DNA of 49,069 bases from Ichthyosporea sp. XGB-2017a (taxonomy: Eukaryota; Opisthokonta; Ichthyosporea): NCBI GenBank assembly GCA_002811675.1, contig PDIM01010287.1, positions 1 to 49,069 on the forward strand. Direction: 5' to 3'. Below, piece by piece: positions 8,674 through 19,551 of this stretch; position 1 is the first letter of the stretch, and the number at the start of each line of letters is the position of its first letter. The translations under genes were made by a program, and so were the position numbers. The notes beneath the pieces were generated by a model. That model did no database searches. It was not told the origin of the DNA and worked only from the letters and a program-made list of their open reading frames with translations.

Positions 8674-9420
8674 ATGTTATTTTCTCCTTTAGAGCAGTTT
8701 TCTGTTTTTAAATTATTATCATTAAATTTTTTAGGTTTGGTAGATATTTCATTTACTAATTCTTCTATGTTAATGGTAATTAGTGTTTATGTATATTATT
8801 TAGTGTTTTCTTTGCGTTTTGTAAATACTGTTGTGCCTACAAGGTGACAGTCTTTTTTAGAAATTTATTATGTTCGATTGTATTCAGTTGTAAAGGATAA
8901 CTTAGGAGATAGTCGAAGAGAATATTTTCCTTTTATTTATCGTTTATTTACTTACATTGTTCTTTTAAATCTTTTAGGAATGATACCTTATAACTTAACA
9001 GTAACTTCACACATAGTAGTTACTTTTGGTTTATCTTTATCTATTTGATTAGGAGTAACAGTTTTGGGGTTTGTTAGGCATCAATTGAATTTTTTTAGTA
9101 TGTTTATGCCTTCTGGTGCTCCTTTGGCTTTAGCTCCTTTGTTGGTATTGATTGAGCTATTAAGTTATACAGCTAGAGCAATATCTTTAGGTGTAAGGCT
9201 AGCGGCTAATATGACTGCACGTCATATTTTGTTGGCCATCATGTCTGGGTTTGCTTGAAGTATGTTATGTTCACGTCGTTTATTGTGTTTAGCATCTGTG
9301 GGGCCATTCTTTGTTTTGGTTTTCATTTTAGTATTGGAATTGGCTGTTGCAGTAATTCAAGCTTTTGTATTTACTTTGTTGACATCAATTTTCTTAAGTG
9401 AATCAATTAACTTACACTAA
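8674..9420 (+). CDS. atp6: ATP synthase subunit a
   Basis: F0 proton-channel subunit, 248 aa. It has LLNLLGMIPYNLTVTSH, then SLGVRLAANMTA-x-HILL, where the essential Arg of GVRL is AGG and the x, Gly in the family's NMxAGH motif, is CGT (9220). It ends with an FVFTLLTSIFLSES helix. Two or more TGA codons are Trp. Boundary element copy 6 follows 54 bases after the stop. Confidence 0.96.
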
Positions 9421-9473
9421 TGCTTACAAATTAGATTTTTGTATGCATTTATATGAATTTGGTTTTATAACCA

Positions 9474-9526
9474 GTTGTCACTTAGTAGATTGGTGATATT
9501 TGAAGGGCACCTAGAATACTACCAGT
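9474..9526 (+). repeat. boundary element copy 6 (atp6 / cox3)
   Basis: GTTGTCACTT and GAATACTACCAGT, 35 bp between, with a GGTG/CACC hairpin. It ends one base before an ATG in frame with cox3. No tRNA separates these two genes. Confidence 0.85.
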
Positions 9527-9626
9527 GATGAATATTTACAAATTAATCTTTGTTTATATTTTTGTGTTTGGAGGTTTAGTTATTAGTGTCTATTTAATTC
9601 TTGTTTGGCAGGTGGTTAGTTTGATT

Positions 9627-10415
9627 ATGTCTCATTTTCATCCGTATCATTTAGTTGATGCATCACCTTGACCATATGTTGCAGCTATGTCTGCTTTATC
9701 TTTAACTATGGGATTTGTTATGTGGTTTCAAGGTTATGTATTTGGAGAGTTAGTAGTAGTGTTGGGTTTATTGTCTGTTTCTTTTTGTTCATATTTTTGA
9801 TGAAGAGATATTGTTAGAGAGCGAACGTATTTAGGTTGTCATACTTGAGTAGTTCAAAAAGGATTAACTTTAGGAATGGTACTTTTTATTGTGTCTGAAG
9901 TGTTTTTCTTTTTTTCTTTTTTTTGAACATTTTTTCATTCTAGTTTAGCACCTACAGCAGAGTTGGGAGGTGTTTGACCTCCTGTAGGTATTCATGCTTT
10001 TAATCCTTTTCAAGTTCCTTTGTTGAATACTGTAATATTGTTGTCTTCTGGGGCAACAGTTACTTGAAGTCATCATGCTTTATTGGCTGGTGAAAGAAAG
10101 GATGCTATTTTAGGTTTGTTTTATACAGTTTTGTTAGGTTTGATTTTTAGTTGTTTACAGGCTTATGAATATGTTGAAGCATCTTTTACTATTGCTGATT
10201 CTGTTTATCGTTCTATATTTTATTTAACAACTCGTTTTCATGGTTTACATGTAATTATTGGTACTATATTTTTGATAGTTTGTTATTTTAGACTTGTAAA
10301 CTATCATTTTACAAGATATCATCATTTTGGATTTGAAGCAGCATCTTGGTATTGACATTTTGTTGATGTAGTTTGATTGTTTGTGTTTACTTTTTATTAT
10401 TGATGACGTTATTAA
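9627..10415 (+). CDS. cox3: cytochrome c oxidase subunit III
   Basis: 262 aa from [16 protein letters not shown], the normal N-terminus. Shows WWRDIVRE-x-[35 protein letters not shown] and [20 protein letters not shown] codons sit at universal Gly sites: CGA 9822 (REGTY), CGT 10209 (VYGS), CGT 10233 (TGFHGLH) and CGT 10407 (WWG near the end). AGA serves the real Arg sites in WWRD. The frame is also open back to ATG 9528, directly after the boundary element, which would add 33 mostly hydrophobic residues. Confidence 0.96.
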
Positions 10416-10841
10416 GTGTTGATTTTTTATAATAAAGTTTTAAGGCAAATTAATTGGCATGGGTTAAGTTTGTTATTAATATTTGTTAATTTATCTTTGG
10501 ATTTAGATTTTAGAGTTTTAGTGATTGTTGTTTTATATTTTTTTCAGTGTGTTTTTGTTTTATTCTTTATTTTAAATTTAGAGTCTTATTTTGGTTTTAT
10601 TGTTTTAAGGTATGTTAATAATTCTTATTTAGTGTTTAATTTATTTTGTTTATTTCTTTTGTTATTTTGGTTTTTTATTTTTTGGGTTTTTTATTGGGGT
10701 TTTGGTTTTTTAGTTATATTTTGTTTTTTTAGTTTTGTCATGTTATTAGTGATAGAATTTGAATTGTTTGATTTATATTCTTTTGTTTTTATATTTTATT
10801 GTTTGTGGTTTTTATTTATTTGGTGTATTGTATTATGTTAA
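10416..10841 (+). CDS. unknown hydrophobic mitochondrial ORF (about 141 aa)
   Basis: Open frame directly after the cox3 stop and in the same frame, beginning GTG TTG with no ATG nearby. The product is almost entirely hydrophobic, with about four or five membrane segments rich in Phe and Leu. A short polar stretch QINWHG sits near the start. It contains no CGN codon. I do not recognise it. A diverged membrane subunit (an sdh or ccmB type) is possible, but no motif supports either. The length and T-rich bias could also arise by chance, so coding status is moderately likely. Confidence 0.45.
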   Translation: MLIFYNKVLRQINWHGLSLLLIFVNLSLDLDFRVLVIVVLYFFQCVFVLFFILNLESYFGFIVLRYVNNSYLVFNLFCLFLLLFWFFIFWVFYWGFGFLVIFCFFSFVMLLVIEFELFDLYSFVFIFYCLWFLFIWCIVLC

Positions 10842-10899
10842 TATAAATAAATTATTATTTGTTGGGGTGTTTAAGATATTGTTTGGATTTTTAATTATT

Positions 10900-12485
<1,586 letters not shown>

Positions 12486-12486
<1 letters not shown>

Positions 12487-13241
12487 TGAGATTGTTTAGT
12501 ATTTTTTTTGATGTTTCGGAGAATTGGCAGTTAACATTTCAAGACCCTGCCAGCCCAATTATGGTAGAAATTATTAATTTGCATGATAAGATCATGTTTT
12601 ATATTGTAGTTATAGTAGTTCGTGTTTCTTGAGCTTTGTTTAACATTGTTGTAAAGTTTAGCAACAAAAAGAGAATGATTTCTCATAAATATATGGTTCA
12701 TGGAACTTTGATTGAAATTATTTGGACTATAATGCCTGCGGTAGTTTTAATGGCTATTGCATTTCCTTCTTTTAAGTTGTTGTATTTAATGGATGAAATA
12801 ATTGATCCAGGTTTGACTATTAAAGCTATAGGTAGACAGTGGTATTGAGTCTATGAGTATTCAGATTATGTTGATGAGAATTCATCTACTTTAACGTTTG
12901 ATTCTTACATGGTGCCTGTAGAAGATTTGGAATTACGAGATATTAGATTGTTAGAAGTAGATAATGAAGTAGTGGTTCCTGTTGAGACTTGTGTTAGAGT
13001 AGTAGTAACTGCTAGTGATGTGTTACATAGTTGAGCTGTACCATCATTGGGTGTGAAAGTAGATGCAGTTCCAGGGAGATTAAATCAAACAGGTTTTGTT
13101 GCATCTAGGTCTGGTGTTTATTATCGAGCATGTTCTGAAATTTGTGGAACTGGTCATGGTTATATGCCTATTGTGGTTAAAGCTGTTCCTATGAATTCTT
13201 ATTTGGACTGAATAGGGGAGTTAATAGCTGATAGTGAATAG
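12486..13241 (+). CDS. cox2: cytochrome c oxidase subunit II
   Basis: CuA-bearing subunit, 251 aa. Contains [26 protein letters not shown], the aromatic QWYW, and the CuA loop [17 protein letters not shown] at 12936 sits at Gly before the LRLLEVDN-like stretch and CGA at 13125 at the Gly of YYGxCSEICG. Neighbouring real Arg residues are AGA. Several TGA are Trp. Confidence 0.97.
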
Positions 13242-13256
13242 TTGATAAAGAAGTGT

Positions 13257-13340
13257 ATTCATAATTTGCAATGAGTGTGCAAGGTACCAAAATTTATTGG
13301 TATGCTTTAGGGCGAAAAGGTGCGAGTCCTTTTATGAATA
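13257..13340 (+). tRNA. class II tRNA-like structure, identity uncertain
   Basis: 84 nt with a perfect acceptor ATTCATA/TATGAAT, D-stem TTGC/GCAA, a variable arm, and T-arm AAAGG-TGCGAGT-CCTTT. The anticodon arm TACCA/TGGTA encloses an eight-base loop AAATTTAT, so no normal anticodon can be assigned. It lies 15 bases after the cox2 stop and before the probable rps3. Either a degenerate tRNA kept as a processing signal, or an unusual tRNA. Confidence 0.5.
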
Positions 13341-13380
13341 TTTATATAATTTGAGTTTATGGATAGGTTATTTTTTATTA

Positions 13381-14022
13381 ATGAGGTATGAAAAAGAGTT
13401 ATGGTTTTTAAAGTTATTTTTTTTTAAAAAGATGTTGTTTAGTGTGTTAAAAAGTTTGGGCATTGTACCTTATGGAATTCATTTGTTTGTTGCTAAAGAT
13501 GTTAAAATAGTTGTTAACTTAAGTTTTAATGAAGCATATAAAAGAGTGTTGTTATTTTGATTGGTAAAAGTTTTGAATAGCTTTGTAGTCAATTTGTTTT
13601 TCAGTAAAAATGTTGTATGAAGGTTTGTAGTTGTAAGAGTGCCACGAATTAGTGTTGATAAGTTTTTGTTTTCGTTTATTTCTAGTTTATCTGGGCGTAT
13701 TTCTGGGCAAAGATCTTTAAAGTTAAGTTTTAAAAGATTTAAGAAACATTATTTTAGAGTGTTAAGTTGTAAATCTTTGAATTTAAACTTGAAAAGTATT
13801 GATTGTGGATCTTTCTTATTTAAAGTTTGATTAAAAAGATTTTTATATTTATTAAGATATAATGGGTTTAAAGTTTTATTTGTGGGTAGAAGTTCTAAAG
13901 GCTTAGAAAGTACGACTGTTCAAAGATCTTGAGGATTTGGGTCTTCTGTTAGAAGAGCCCAAGGTCATTTAGTAAATGCTCGGCGTTTGTTTAATGTTAG
14001 GGTAAGCTTTGGTGGTTCTTAA
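13381..14022 (+). CDS. rps3: ribosomal protein, probably S3 (diverged)
   Basis: 213 aa, basic, one frame with TGA as Trp. The C-terminal part reads GFKVLFVGRSSKGLESTTVQ then a run ending FNVRVSFGGS, which resembles the GIKVxVSGRLxGAE and GxIGVKVW regions of S3. The N-terminus is very diverged and the KH region is not clear. CGN codons occur in positions like SG-x-ISGQ and NA-x-x-LFN. It could be another diverged ribosomal protein; a profile search is needed to settle it. Confidence 0.45.
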
Positions 14023-14025
14023 CTA

Positions 14026-14078
14026 GTTGTCACTTGGGAGTTGGTTATAGTGTTGGTGGCACCTTGAATACTACCAGT
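14026..14078 (+). repeat. boundary element copy 7 (rps3 / trnfM)
   Basis: GTTGTCACTT and CCTTGAATACTACCAGT, 35 bp between. It starts four bases after the rps3 stop and precedes the tRNA pair that heads the nad6-rnl cluster. Confidence 0.85.
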
Positions 14079-14105
14079 AGCAAGATTAAGTGTTTTAAAA
14101 TTATA

Positions 14106-14177
14106 TATAGTATAAACTAAGCGGTAGGTTATTAGGCTCATGATCTAATTGTAAAGGTTCGAATCCTTTTGCTATTA
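14106..14177 (+). tRNA. trnfM(cat): tRNA-fMet(CAT), probable initiator
   Basis: Anticodon stem TTAGG/TCTAA with loop CTCATGA, T-arm AAAGG-TTCGAAT-CCTTT. The acceptor TATAGTA/TGCTATT has an unpaired T1-T72. An open first pair is the bacterial initiator mark, which the other two CAT tRNAs lack. Confidence 0.8.
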
Positions 14178-14182
14178 TATAG

Positions 14183-14253
14183 GCACATATAGTTTAATGG
14201 TAAAATATTTGTTTTCGGCACAAAAGTTGTTGGTTCAAGTCCGATTGTGTGTA
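14183..14253 (+). tRNA. trnG(tcg): tRNA with anticodon TCG reading CGN, derived from tRNA-Gly
   Basis: 71 nt. Acceptor GCACATA/TGTGTGT with discriminator A, D-arm TAGTTTAATGGTAAAAT, anticodon stem TTTGT/ACAAA with loop TTTCGGC, T-arm GTTGG-TTCAAGT-CCGAT. By anticodon alone it would be called Arg. Over the D-arm and anticodon arm it differs from tRNA-Gly(TCC) at 8068 in only about 4 of 35 bases, two of them in the anticodon loop. It shares little with tRNA-Arg(TCT). With CGN at Gly sites throughout, it is best read as a glycine tRNA. Confidence 0.85.
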
Positions 14254-14260
14254 TAAATTT

Positions 14261-14851
14261 ATGGAATCTATATATTTTAATTTTTTTAGTATTGGTTTAA
14301 TTTTATCTAGTGCCATGTTAGTAGTGGCTAAGAATCCTGTTCATTCTATTTTATATTTAATATTAGCTTTTGTTAATGGGACTATATTATTTTTATTATT
14401 ACGTGTTGAATTTTTAGCTATTCTTTTTTTAATTGTTTATATTGGTGCAGTAGCTATTTTATTTTTGTTTGTTGTTATGATGTTAAATATTAAATTGGTA
14501 GAATTTAATGAGAGTTTTGTTAGATTTGTTCCTATTTCTTTTTTGTTAGGTTTGGTTTTTTTGTATTATTTTTATATTGTTGTTGGTATGTATGTAGCTA
14601 AATATTCTGACATTAGTTTTTCTTATTTAAATTGGGAGGAATTAGTATATTCTTTTGCAAATATAGAAATATTAGGTCAGTGTTTATTTACTAATTTTTG
14701 GCTTTTGTTTTTAGTATCTAGTTTGGTATTGTTGGTTGCGATGGTTGGTGCTATTGTGTTAAGTTTGTCAAAAGATCAGTTTGTAAAGAAGCAGGATTTG
14801 TATTATCAAATATCAAGTGATGTTTCTAATTCTGTTACTTTAGTAAGTTAA
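14261..14851 (+). CDS. nad6: NADH dehydrogenase subunit 6
   Basis: Complex I membrane subunit, 196 aa from ATG 14261 (an upstream GTG at 14249 lies inside the tRNA). It shows NPVHSILYLILAFVNGT and VEFLAILFLIVYIGAVAILF. The CGT at 14402 stands just before VEFLA, where the family has Gly. It starts 8 bases after the UCG tRNA. Confidence 0.95.
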   Translation: MESIYFNFFSIGLILSSAMLVVAKNPVHSILYLILAFVNGTILFLLLRVEFLAILFLIVYIGAVAILFLFVVMMLNIKLVEFNESFVRFVPISFLLGLVFLYYFYIVVGMYVAKYSDISFSYLNWEELVYSFANIEILGQCLFTNFWLLFLVSSLVLLVAMVGAIVLSLSKDQFVKKQDLYYQISSDVSNSVTLVS

Positions 14852-14901
14852 TTTTTATTGTATTTAGTTGTAAGGTTAAATCCTATGGCTTTTATATTTA
14901 A

Positions 14902-14983
14902 GTCTGTGTGTTGGAATGGTAGACAAGTGGCACTTAAAATGCCATACTTTTTAAGTGTAAAGGTTCGAATCCTTTTGCAGATA
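14902..14983 (+). tRNA. trnL(taa): tRNA-Leu(TAA)
   Basis: Class II. Acceptor GTCTGTG/TGCAGAT, anticodon stem TGGCA/TGCCA with loop CTTAAAA, T-arm AAAGG-TTCGAAT-CCTTT. Tandem paralogue of the next tRNA. Confidence 0.93.
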
Positions 14984-14999
14984 AATTGGAGATATGAGT

Positions 15000-15080
15000 G
15001 TCCGTGTGTTGGAATAGTAGACAAGTGATATTTAGGTTATCATGCTTAATTGTGTAAAGGTGCAAGTCCTTTTGCGGATA
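15000..15080 (+). tRNA. trnL(tag): tRNA-Leu(TAG)
   Basis: Class II. Acceptor GTCCGTG/TGCGGAT, anticodon stem TGATA/TATCA with loop TTTAGGT, T-arm AAAGG-TGCAAGT-CCTTT. Confidence 0.93.
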
Positions 15081-15099
15081 AGTTTTTAGTGGGGGTTTT

Positions 15100-15144
15100 G
15101 ACTTAAAGTTGGTATATTGCAGGTTCGATTCCTGTATTAAGTTA
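15100..15144 (+). ncRNA. tRNA-like minihelix before rnl
   Basis: Seven-pair acceptor-type stem GACTTAA/TTAAGTT, an 11-base linker, and a six-pair T-arm TGCAGG-TTCGATT-CCTGTA with a canonical T-loop. There is no room for D or anticodon arms. It abuts the 5' end of the large rRNA, where no tRNA is present, so it may direct RNase P/Z-type cleavage. Confidence 0.65.
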
Positions 15145-17560
15145 TTTGTATGGTATTTAATTGTAATATGTGAATAGCCTGTATTTGTATAGGAGGATAT
15201 ATATAGTTATATTTGTTTTACAGTTTCCTTTGGAAAACCAATTATAAATTTCATGAAATGAAACATCTGAGTAGTGATATTGAGTAAATCAAAAGAGAGG
15301 CAGAGAGTAGCTGTGAGCGAAATTTGTTTAAGGCTTTTTCTTTTTTATTTTAGAATTAATTTAAAAGGTATTATTCCTGTATAAATTTTGAATTGAAAAA
15401 AGTAGAGTACATTGTGAGAATAATGGAAAAAAGGTGAAGCATCATCTAAGCCTAAGTTATATAAATAGCGATAGAGGAAAGTACCGTGAGGGAAAGTGGA
15501 GAATTTTGAAATATATTACATAAAAGCAGTTGAAGTATTTAAGATATGACAACGTACCTTTTGCATAATGGGTTAGTAAGTTAATTATTTTTGTGAGCAT
15601 AATATAAGTATAGAATGCGTTTGAAAAATTATAAATAAAAGTAATTAGACTCGAAACCAGTTGATCTTATTATGAACAGGCTGAAGTTAATTTTTATTTA
15701 ATGGAGGGCTGAACTCGTAGTTGTTGCAATAACTTGAGATGATTTGTGATAAGGGGTGAAATGCCAATCAAAATTGGTGATAGCTAGTTCTCAGCGAAAA
15801 TTATATTAGTAATGATAAAACGACAAAGTATGAAAGGTATGGCTCTGAATAATTCATATATTTATGATTATATAAGTATTTAGAAAACATTTAAACTATG
15901 AATTGGCATACTGAAGTTTTAATTTAGACTATAGGTTATAAGATCTGTTAGTCAAAAGGGTAAGATCCCAGAAACAAAGCTAAGGTTATAGAATTATATT
16001 TAAGTAATAAAATAAACCGTCACTTTTTACAATCAGGTGGTAGGCTTGGAAGCAGCCATCCATTAAAGAAAGAGTATTATCTCACTGACTGAAGGGTAGA
16101 GATTATTGAAAATATTATTGATTAAAGTATATGTTCGAAGCTTGTTTAAATTTTTAGGTAGTTGAGTGTTGAGATATTCTCAAGTAATAATGCTAACATG
16201 AGTAACAAAAGAAAGTAAAATCTTTCTCATCAAAAGCTGAAGGTTTTTTTAGTTGTATTAAAGTACTAAAAGTATGTGGTTTCTAAATTATTAACGGGAA
16301 GTTATATGTTTTATAATGATGAGGTAGTATTTAAATATACAAAGATAGTAATTCTTTGCGAGAAAAGTTTAAGTATTGTTTTACCACACTAAATCTAACT
16401 CAAGTAGGCTAATAAAATATATGAAGATGAAGATTGAATAATACTTAAGGAACTCGGCAAATTGTTTCTGTATGTTCGCTAGAAGGAAAGCATTATTGTA
16501 GCTTATGGGTTACAATGTGCCTAAGATAAAAGGAGATTCCAACTGTCCACCAGGAACACAGCATTCTGCAAACATGAAAATGGTCGTATAGGATGTGAGG
16601 CTTGCCCAATGATAGTATCTGAAAATAAGGTTTTAATTATTCTTAAGACTTTATATAAGGACTGATTAAATGGCTGCAGTAACCATAACTGTACTAAGGT
16701 AGCAAAATGCCTTGGCTACTAATTATAGTCTTGCATGAATAGCTTAATGAGAGTCTCGCTGTCTCAAGTATTATATCTGTGAAATTGAACTAGAAGTGCA
16801 GATGCTTTTTTAGGTTAGATAGACGAGAAGACCCTTTGCACCTTTACTATGATTTGTTATATGTTTTTTAATTATATTTGTGTAGTAAGTCAATGAAATG
16901 TATATTTTATTTGAAAAGTTGGCCATTATTATTATTAAAAAAGTGTGATAGAGAGTTAGTTTGATTGGGGCGATCCTCTTTTAAAGAGTAACAAGGAGGT
17001 ATCAAAGGCGTATTTTTGTGTAATGGCTAAATACGCTTGACTTTAGAAATGACAGTTTTTGAAGGTATTAATTATGTGGTAGGGCATAGTGATCCAGCCA
17101 TTATTTATGTGAGTGTGGTTGATCAACGAATAAAAGGTACGCTAGGGATAACAGGCTAATCAATGCTTAGAGTTCTTATCGACGTGTTGGTTTGGCACCT
17201 CGATGTCGACTTGCCTTTTCCTCTTGGGGAAGTTTTTAAGAAGGGTTAGGCTGTTCGCCTATTAAAAAGGTACATGAGTTGGGTTAATTACGTCGTGAGA
17301 CAGTAAGGATTCTATCTTCTAACTGTGATGAAGTTAATTAGATTTTTATTTTTAGTACGAAAGGATTGAAATGAGTAAGTCAATGGTTATTGGGTTGTCT
17401 TAGGGGCATAGTCTGGTAGCTACACTTTTAGGAATAATTGCTGCAAGCAACTAAAGTAAGAAGTCCGATCTATGAAGCTTTAAAATAAACATATAGATTA
17501 TATGTAGTTATGATTAATATTGAAAGAAAGAAATTTTTGAAGTAATTAGTTTTTAATATG
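15145..17560 (+). rRNA. rnl: mitochondrial large subunit rRNA
   Basis: Recognisable LSU landmarks in order: GAAATGAAACATCTGAGTAG near 15254, the central GGCTGCAGTAACCATAACTG (16670), ACGAGAAGACCC (16823), GCTAGGGATAACAGGCTAAT (17142), CGACGTGTTGGTTTGGCACC (17180) and the sarcin-ricin loop TAGTACGAAAGGATTG (17353). It appears uninterrupted. Ends are estimated from the flanking minihelix and trnT. Confidence 0.93.
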
Positions 17561-17584
17561 TTTTGAGTGTACAAATTGATAAAA

Positions 17585-17655
17585 GACACAATGATTTAAT
17601 GGTAGAATAGATGTTTTGTAACCATCTTGTAGAAGTTCGATTCTTCTTTGTGTCA
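17585..17655 (+). tRNA. trnT(tgt): tRNA-Thr(TGT)
   Basis: Perfect acceptor GACACAA/TTGTGTC, anticodon loop TTTGTAA on stem GATGT/CCATC (one mismatch beside the loop), T-arm AGAAG-TTCGATT-CTTCT. Confidence 0.9.
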
Positions 17656-17669
17656 TCAATATTTTATAT

Positions 17670-17741
17670 ACTTATATAGTTTAATGGTAGAGCGTTGTGC
17701 TTACAACACAGAAGTTTTAGGTTCGAGTCCTAATATAAGTA
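17670..17741 (+). tRNA. trnV(tac): tRNA-Val(TAC)
   Basis: Acceptor ACTTATA/TATAAGT, anticodon stem TTGTG/CACAG with loop CTTACAA, T-arm TTAGG-TTCGAGT-CCTAA. Confidence 0.93.
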
Positions 17742-17769
17742 TTTGTGTTTTGTAAAAAGTTTAAACACT

Positions 17770-17822
17770 GTTGTCACTTGTTGGTGGATTCAAACATAGT
17801 TTGAACCTTGAATACTACCAGT
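17770..17822 (+). repeat. boundary element copy 8 (trnV / trnA)
   Basis: GTTGTCACTT and CCTTGAATACTACCAGT, 35 bp between, with a strong hairpin TTCAAAC-ATA-GTTTGAA. It separates the large-rRNA and small-rRNA clusters. Confidence 0.87.
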
Positions 17823-17842
17823 TATTAATATGAATTTTTTTT

Positions 17843-17914
17843 GGGAGACTAGCTTAAAGGTAGAGCGTTGGATTTGCAATTTAGAGGTTTTGGGTTCGAG
17901 TCCCAAGTTTTCCA
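17843..17914 (+). tRNA. trnA(tgc): tRNA-Ala(TGC)
   Basis: Acceptor GGGAGAC/GTTTTCC, anticodon stem TTGGA/TTTAG with loop TTTGCAA, T-arm TTGGG-TTCGAGT-CCCAA. Confidence 0.9.
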
Positions 17915-17931
17915 ATGTGTATGAGCATTAT

Positions 17932-18016
17932 GAAGAGGTGACTGAGAGGTTTAAGGTGCTTGATTTGAAATCAAGAATGTTTTTTGACATCATGGGTTCG
18001 AATCCCATTCTCTTCT
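17932..18016 (+). tRNA. trnS(tga): tRNA-Ser(TGA)
   Basis: Class II. Acceptor GAAGAGG/TCTCTTC, anticodon stem CTTGA/TCAAG with loop TTTGAAA, long variable arm, T-arm ATGGG-TTCGAAT-CCCAT. Confidence 0.93.
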
Positions 18017-18018
18017 TG

Positions 18019-18063
18019 ATCTGTTGAAAAAGTTTTTTAAAAGGTGCGATTCCTTTGTCAGGT
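18019..18063 (+). ncRNA. tRNA-like minihelix before rns
   Basis: T-arm AAAGG-TGCGATT-CCTTT with an imperfect acceptor-type stem ATCTGTT/GTCAGGT (six of seven pairs with wobbles) and a linker containing AAAAAGTTTTTT. Layout matches the minihelix before rnl and it precedes the small rRNA. Confidence 0.5.
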
Positions 18064-18084
18064 AAAGTTTAAGTAATTAGTAGA

Positions 18085-19478
18085 TTGCTTTAGTGTTAAA
18101 GAGTTTAGTTTTGGCTCAGAGAGAAGGCGTGAAATAGGTATAATACATGCAAGTTTTAATGAAAATTGAGCGTGCGGGTGAGTACAATATGGTAGAGTGG
18201 TTAAATAATTTATTAATAAAGGTTTTTTATATTTATCATATACCATGTCTGATTAGGTATTAAGTTTTTAGCCAATGATCAGTAGTTCGATTTAACGATG
18301 ATAGAGTCACATTTGTAATTAGAGAAGAACAAAACTTTTTTTTAAAGGCAGCAGTATAGAATCTTGAACAATGGGCATTAGCCTGATTCAGCTTATTTCT
18401 TTGTGGTGATGTAGGATTTCCTAGTAAACACAAAATATTTTATTATATTTATGAATAATATTATAATTAGGACTGACTAAGATTGGTGCCAGAAGTCTCG
18501 GTTATACCAACAGTTCGAGTCTATCTCGGTGTTACTAGGTGTAAAATATATGTAGGCGGACATTTTTTGTAATATTATAATTCTAGGTTTAGTTCTTAGG
18601 TCTAATGTTATGAAATGTTCTTGAGTTTATTAGAGGTAAAGGGAATTTTTAATGAAAAAATAAAATTTATAGATATTAAAGAGAACATCAGGGGCGAAGG
18701 CGCTTTATCATAATAAAACTGACGCTGAGGATATGAAAGTTAAGGTATCAAAGAGGATTAGATACCCTTGTAGTCTTAACTGTAAACGATAACCATGTAA
18801 AAATTTTTTTGTTTTATAGATAACTTGATTAATGGTTTACCTGAATAGTAAGGTTGCAAGATTAAAATTTAAGAAACTAGGCTGTATATTATCCTATTAG
18901 TGGAACATGTAGTTTAATTCGAAAGTACGCGAGAAATCTTACCTGGCCTTGAATAGCAATGTATATGTGTTACAGGTGTTGCATGGCTGCCGTCAGTTAG
19001 TGTGGTGACATGAATGATTAATTTCAGTAACTAACGCAGTCCTAGAACATATGACTTAATATTAAATATTATATAGGTTAATATGTTAAAGAGCAGTGAT
19101 AATCTGTTGGAAGTTTAGGGTGAAGCCTAGTCCTCATGACCCTTATGGCCAGGGCAATTTATGTGTTACATTGGTGATAGCAATTTAATAGTGTTTAGAA
19201 ATAAATGTTGTAATTAAATATCATTAGTATTCAGATAAGTTTCTGTAATTTGTAGCTTTGAAGTAGGAATTAATAGTAATCTAAGATCATTATGCTTAGG
19301 TGAAGAAGGCTCTGATATGAGTACTTATTGCCCGTCAAGTCAGGAAAGAGAAAACTTTGGTAAATGGTTTTAATGTTTTTATTTTTTGAAATGAAAATAA
19401 TTAGTATTGTGAGCAAAGTCTATCAATTTTGATTAAGTCGTAACATAGTTGTTTTATGGGAACATGAAGCAGGATGAA
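18085..19478 (+). rRNA. rns: mitochondrial small subunit rRNA
   Basis: SSU landmarks: TTTTGGCTCAG near 18110, ATACATGCAAG, GCGTGCGGGTGAGTA, ATGGGCATTAGCCTGA (18370), AGATACCCTTGTAGTC (18760), a CAATGTATATGTGTTACAGG region, TGCATGGCTGCCGTCAG (18981), TTGCCCGTCAAGTC (19329) and the 3' AAGTCGTAACA (19436). Single uninterrupted gene; ends are estimates. trnD follows immediately. Confidence 0.93.
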
Positions 19479-19479
19479 G

Positions 19480-19551
19480 GGGACAATAGCTTAATGGTGG
19501 AGCACTGGTTTGTCTTATTAGTGGTTATGGGTTCGAGTCCCATTTGTCTCG
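19480..19551 (+). tRNA. trnD(gtc): tRNA-Asp(GTC)
   Basis: Acceptor GGGACAA/TTGTCTC, anticodon stem CTGGT/ATTAG with loop TTGTCTT, T-arm ATGGG-TTCGAGT-CCCAT. The next base begins rpl14. Confidence 0.92.
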
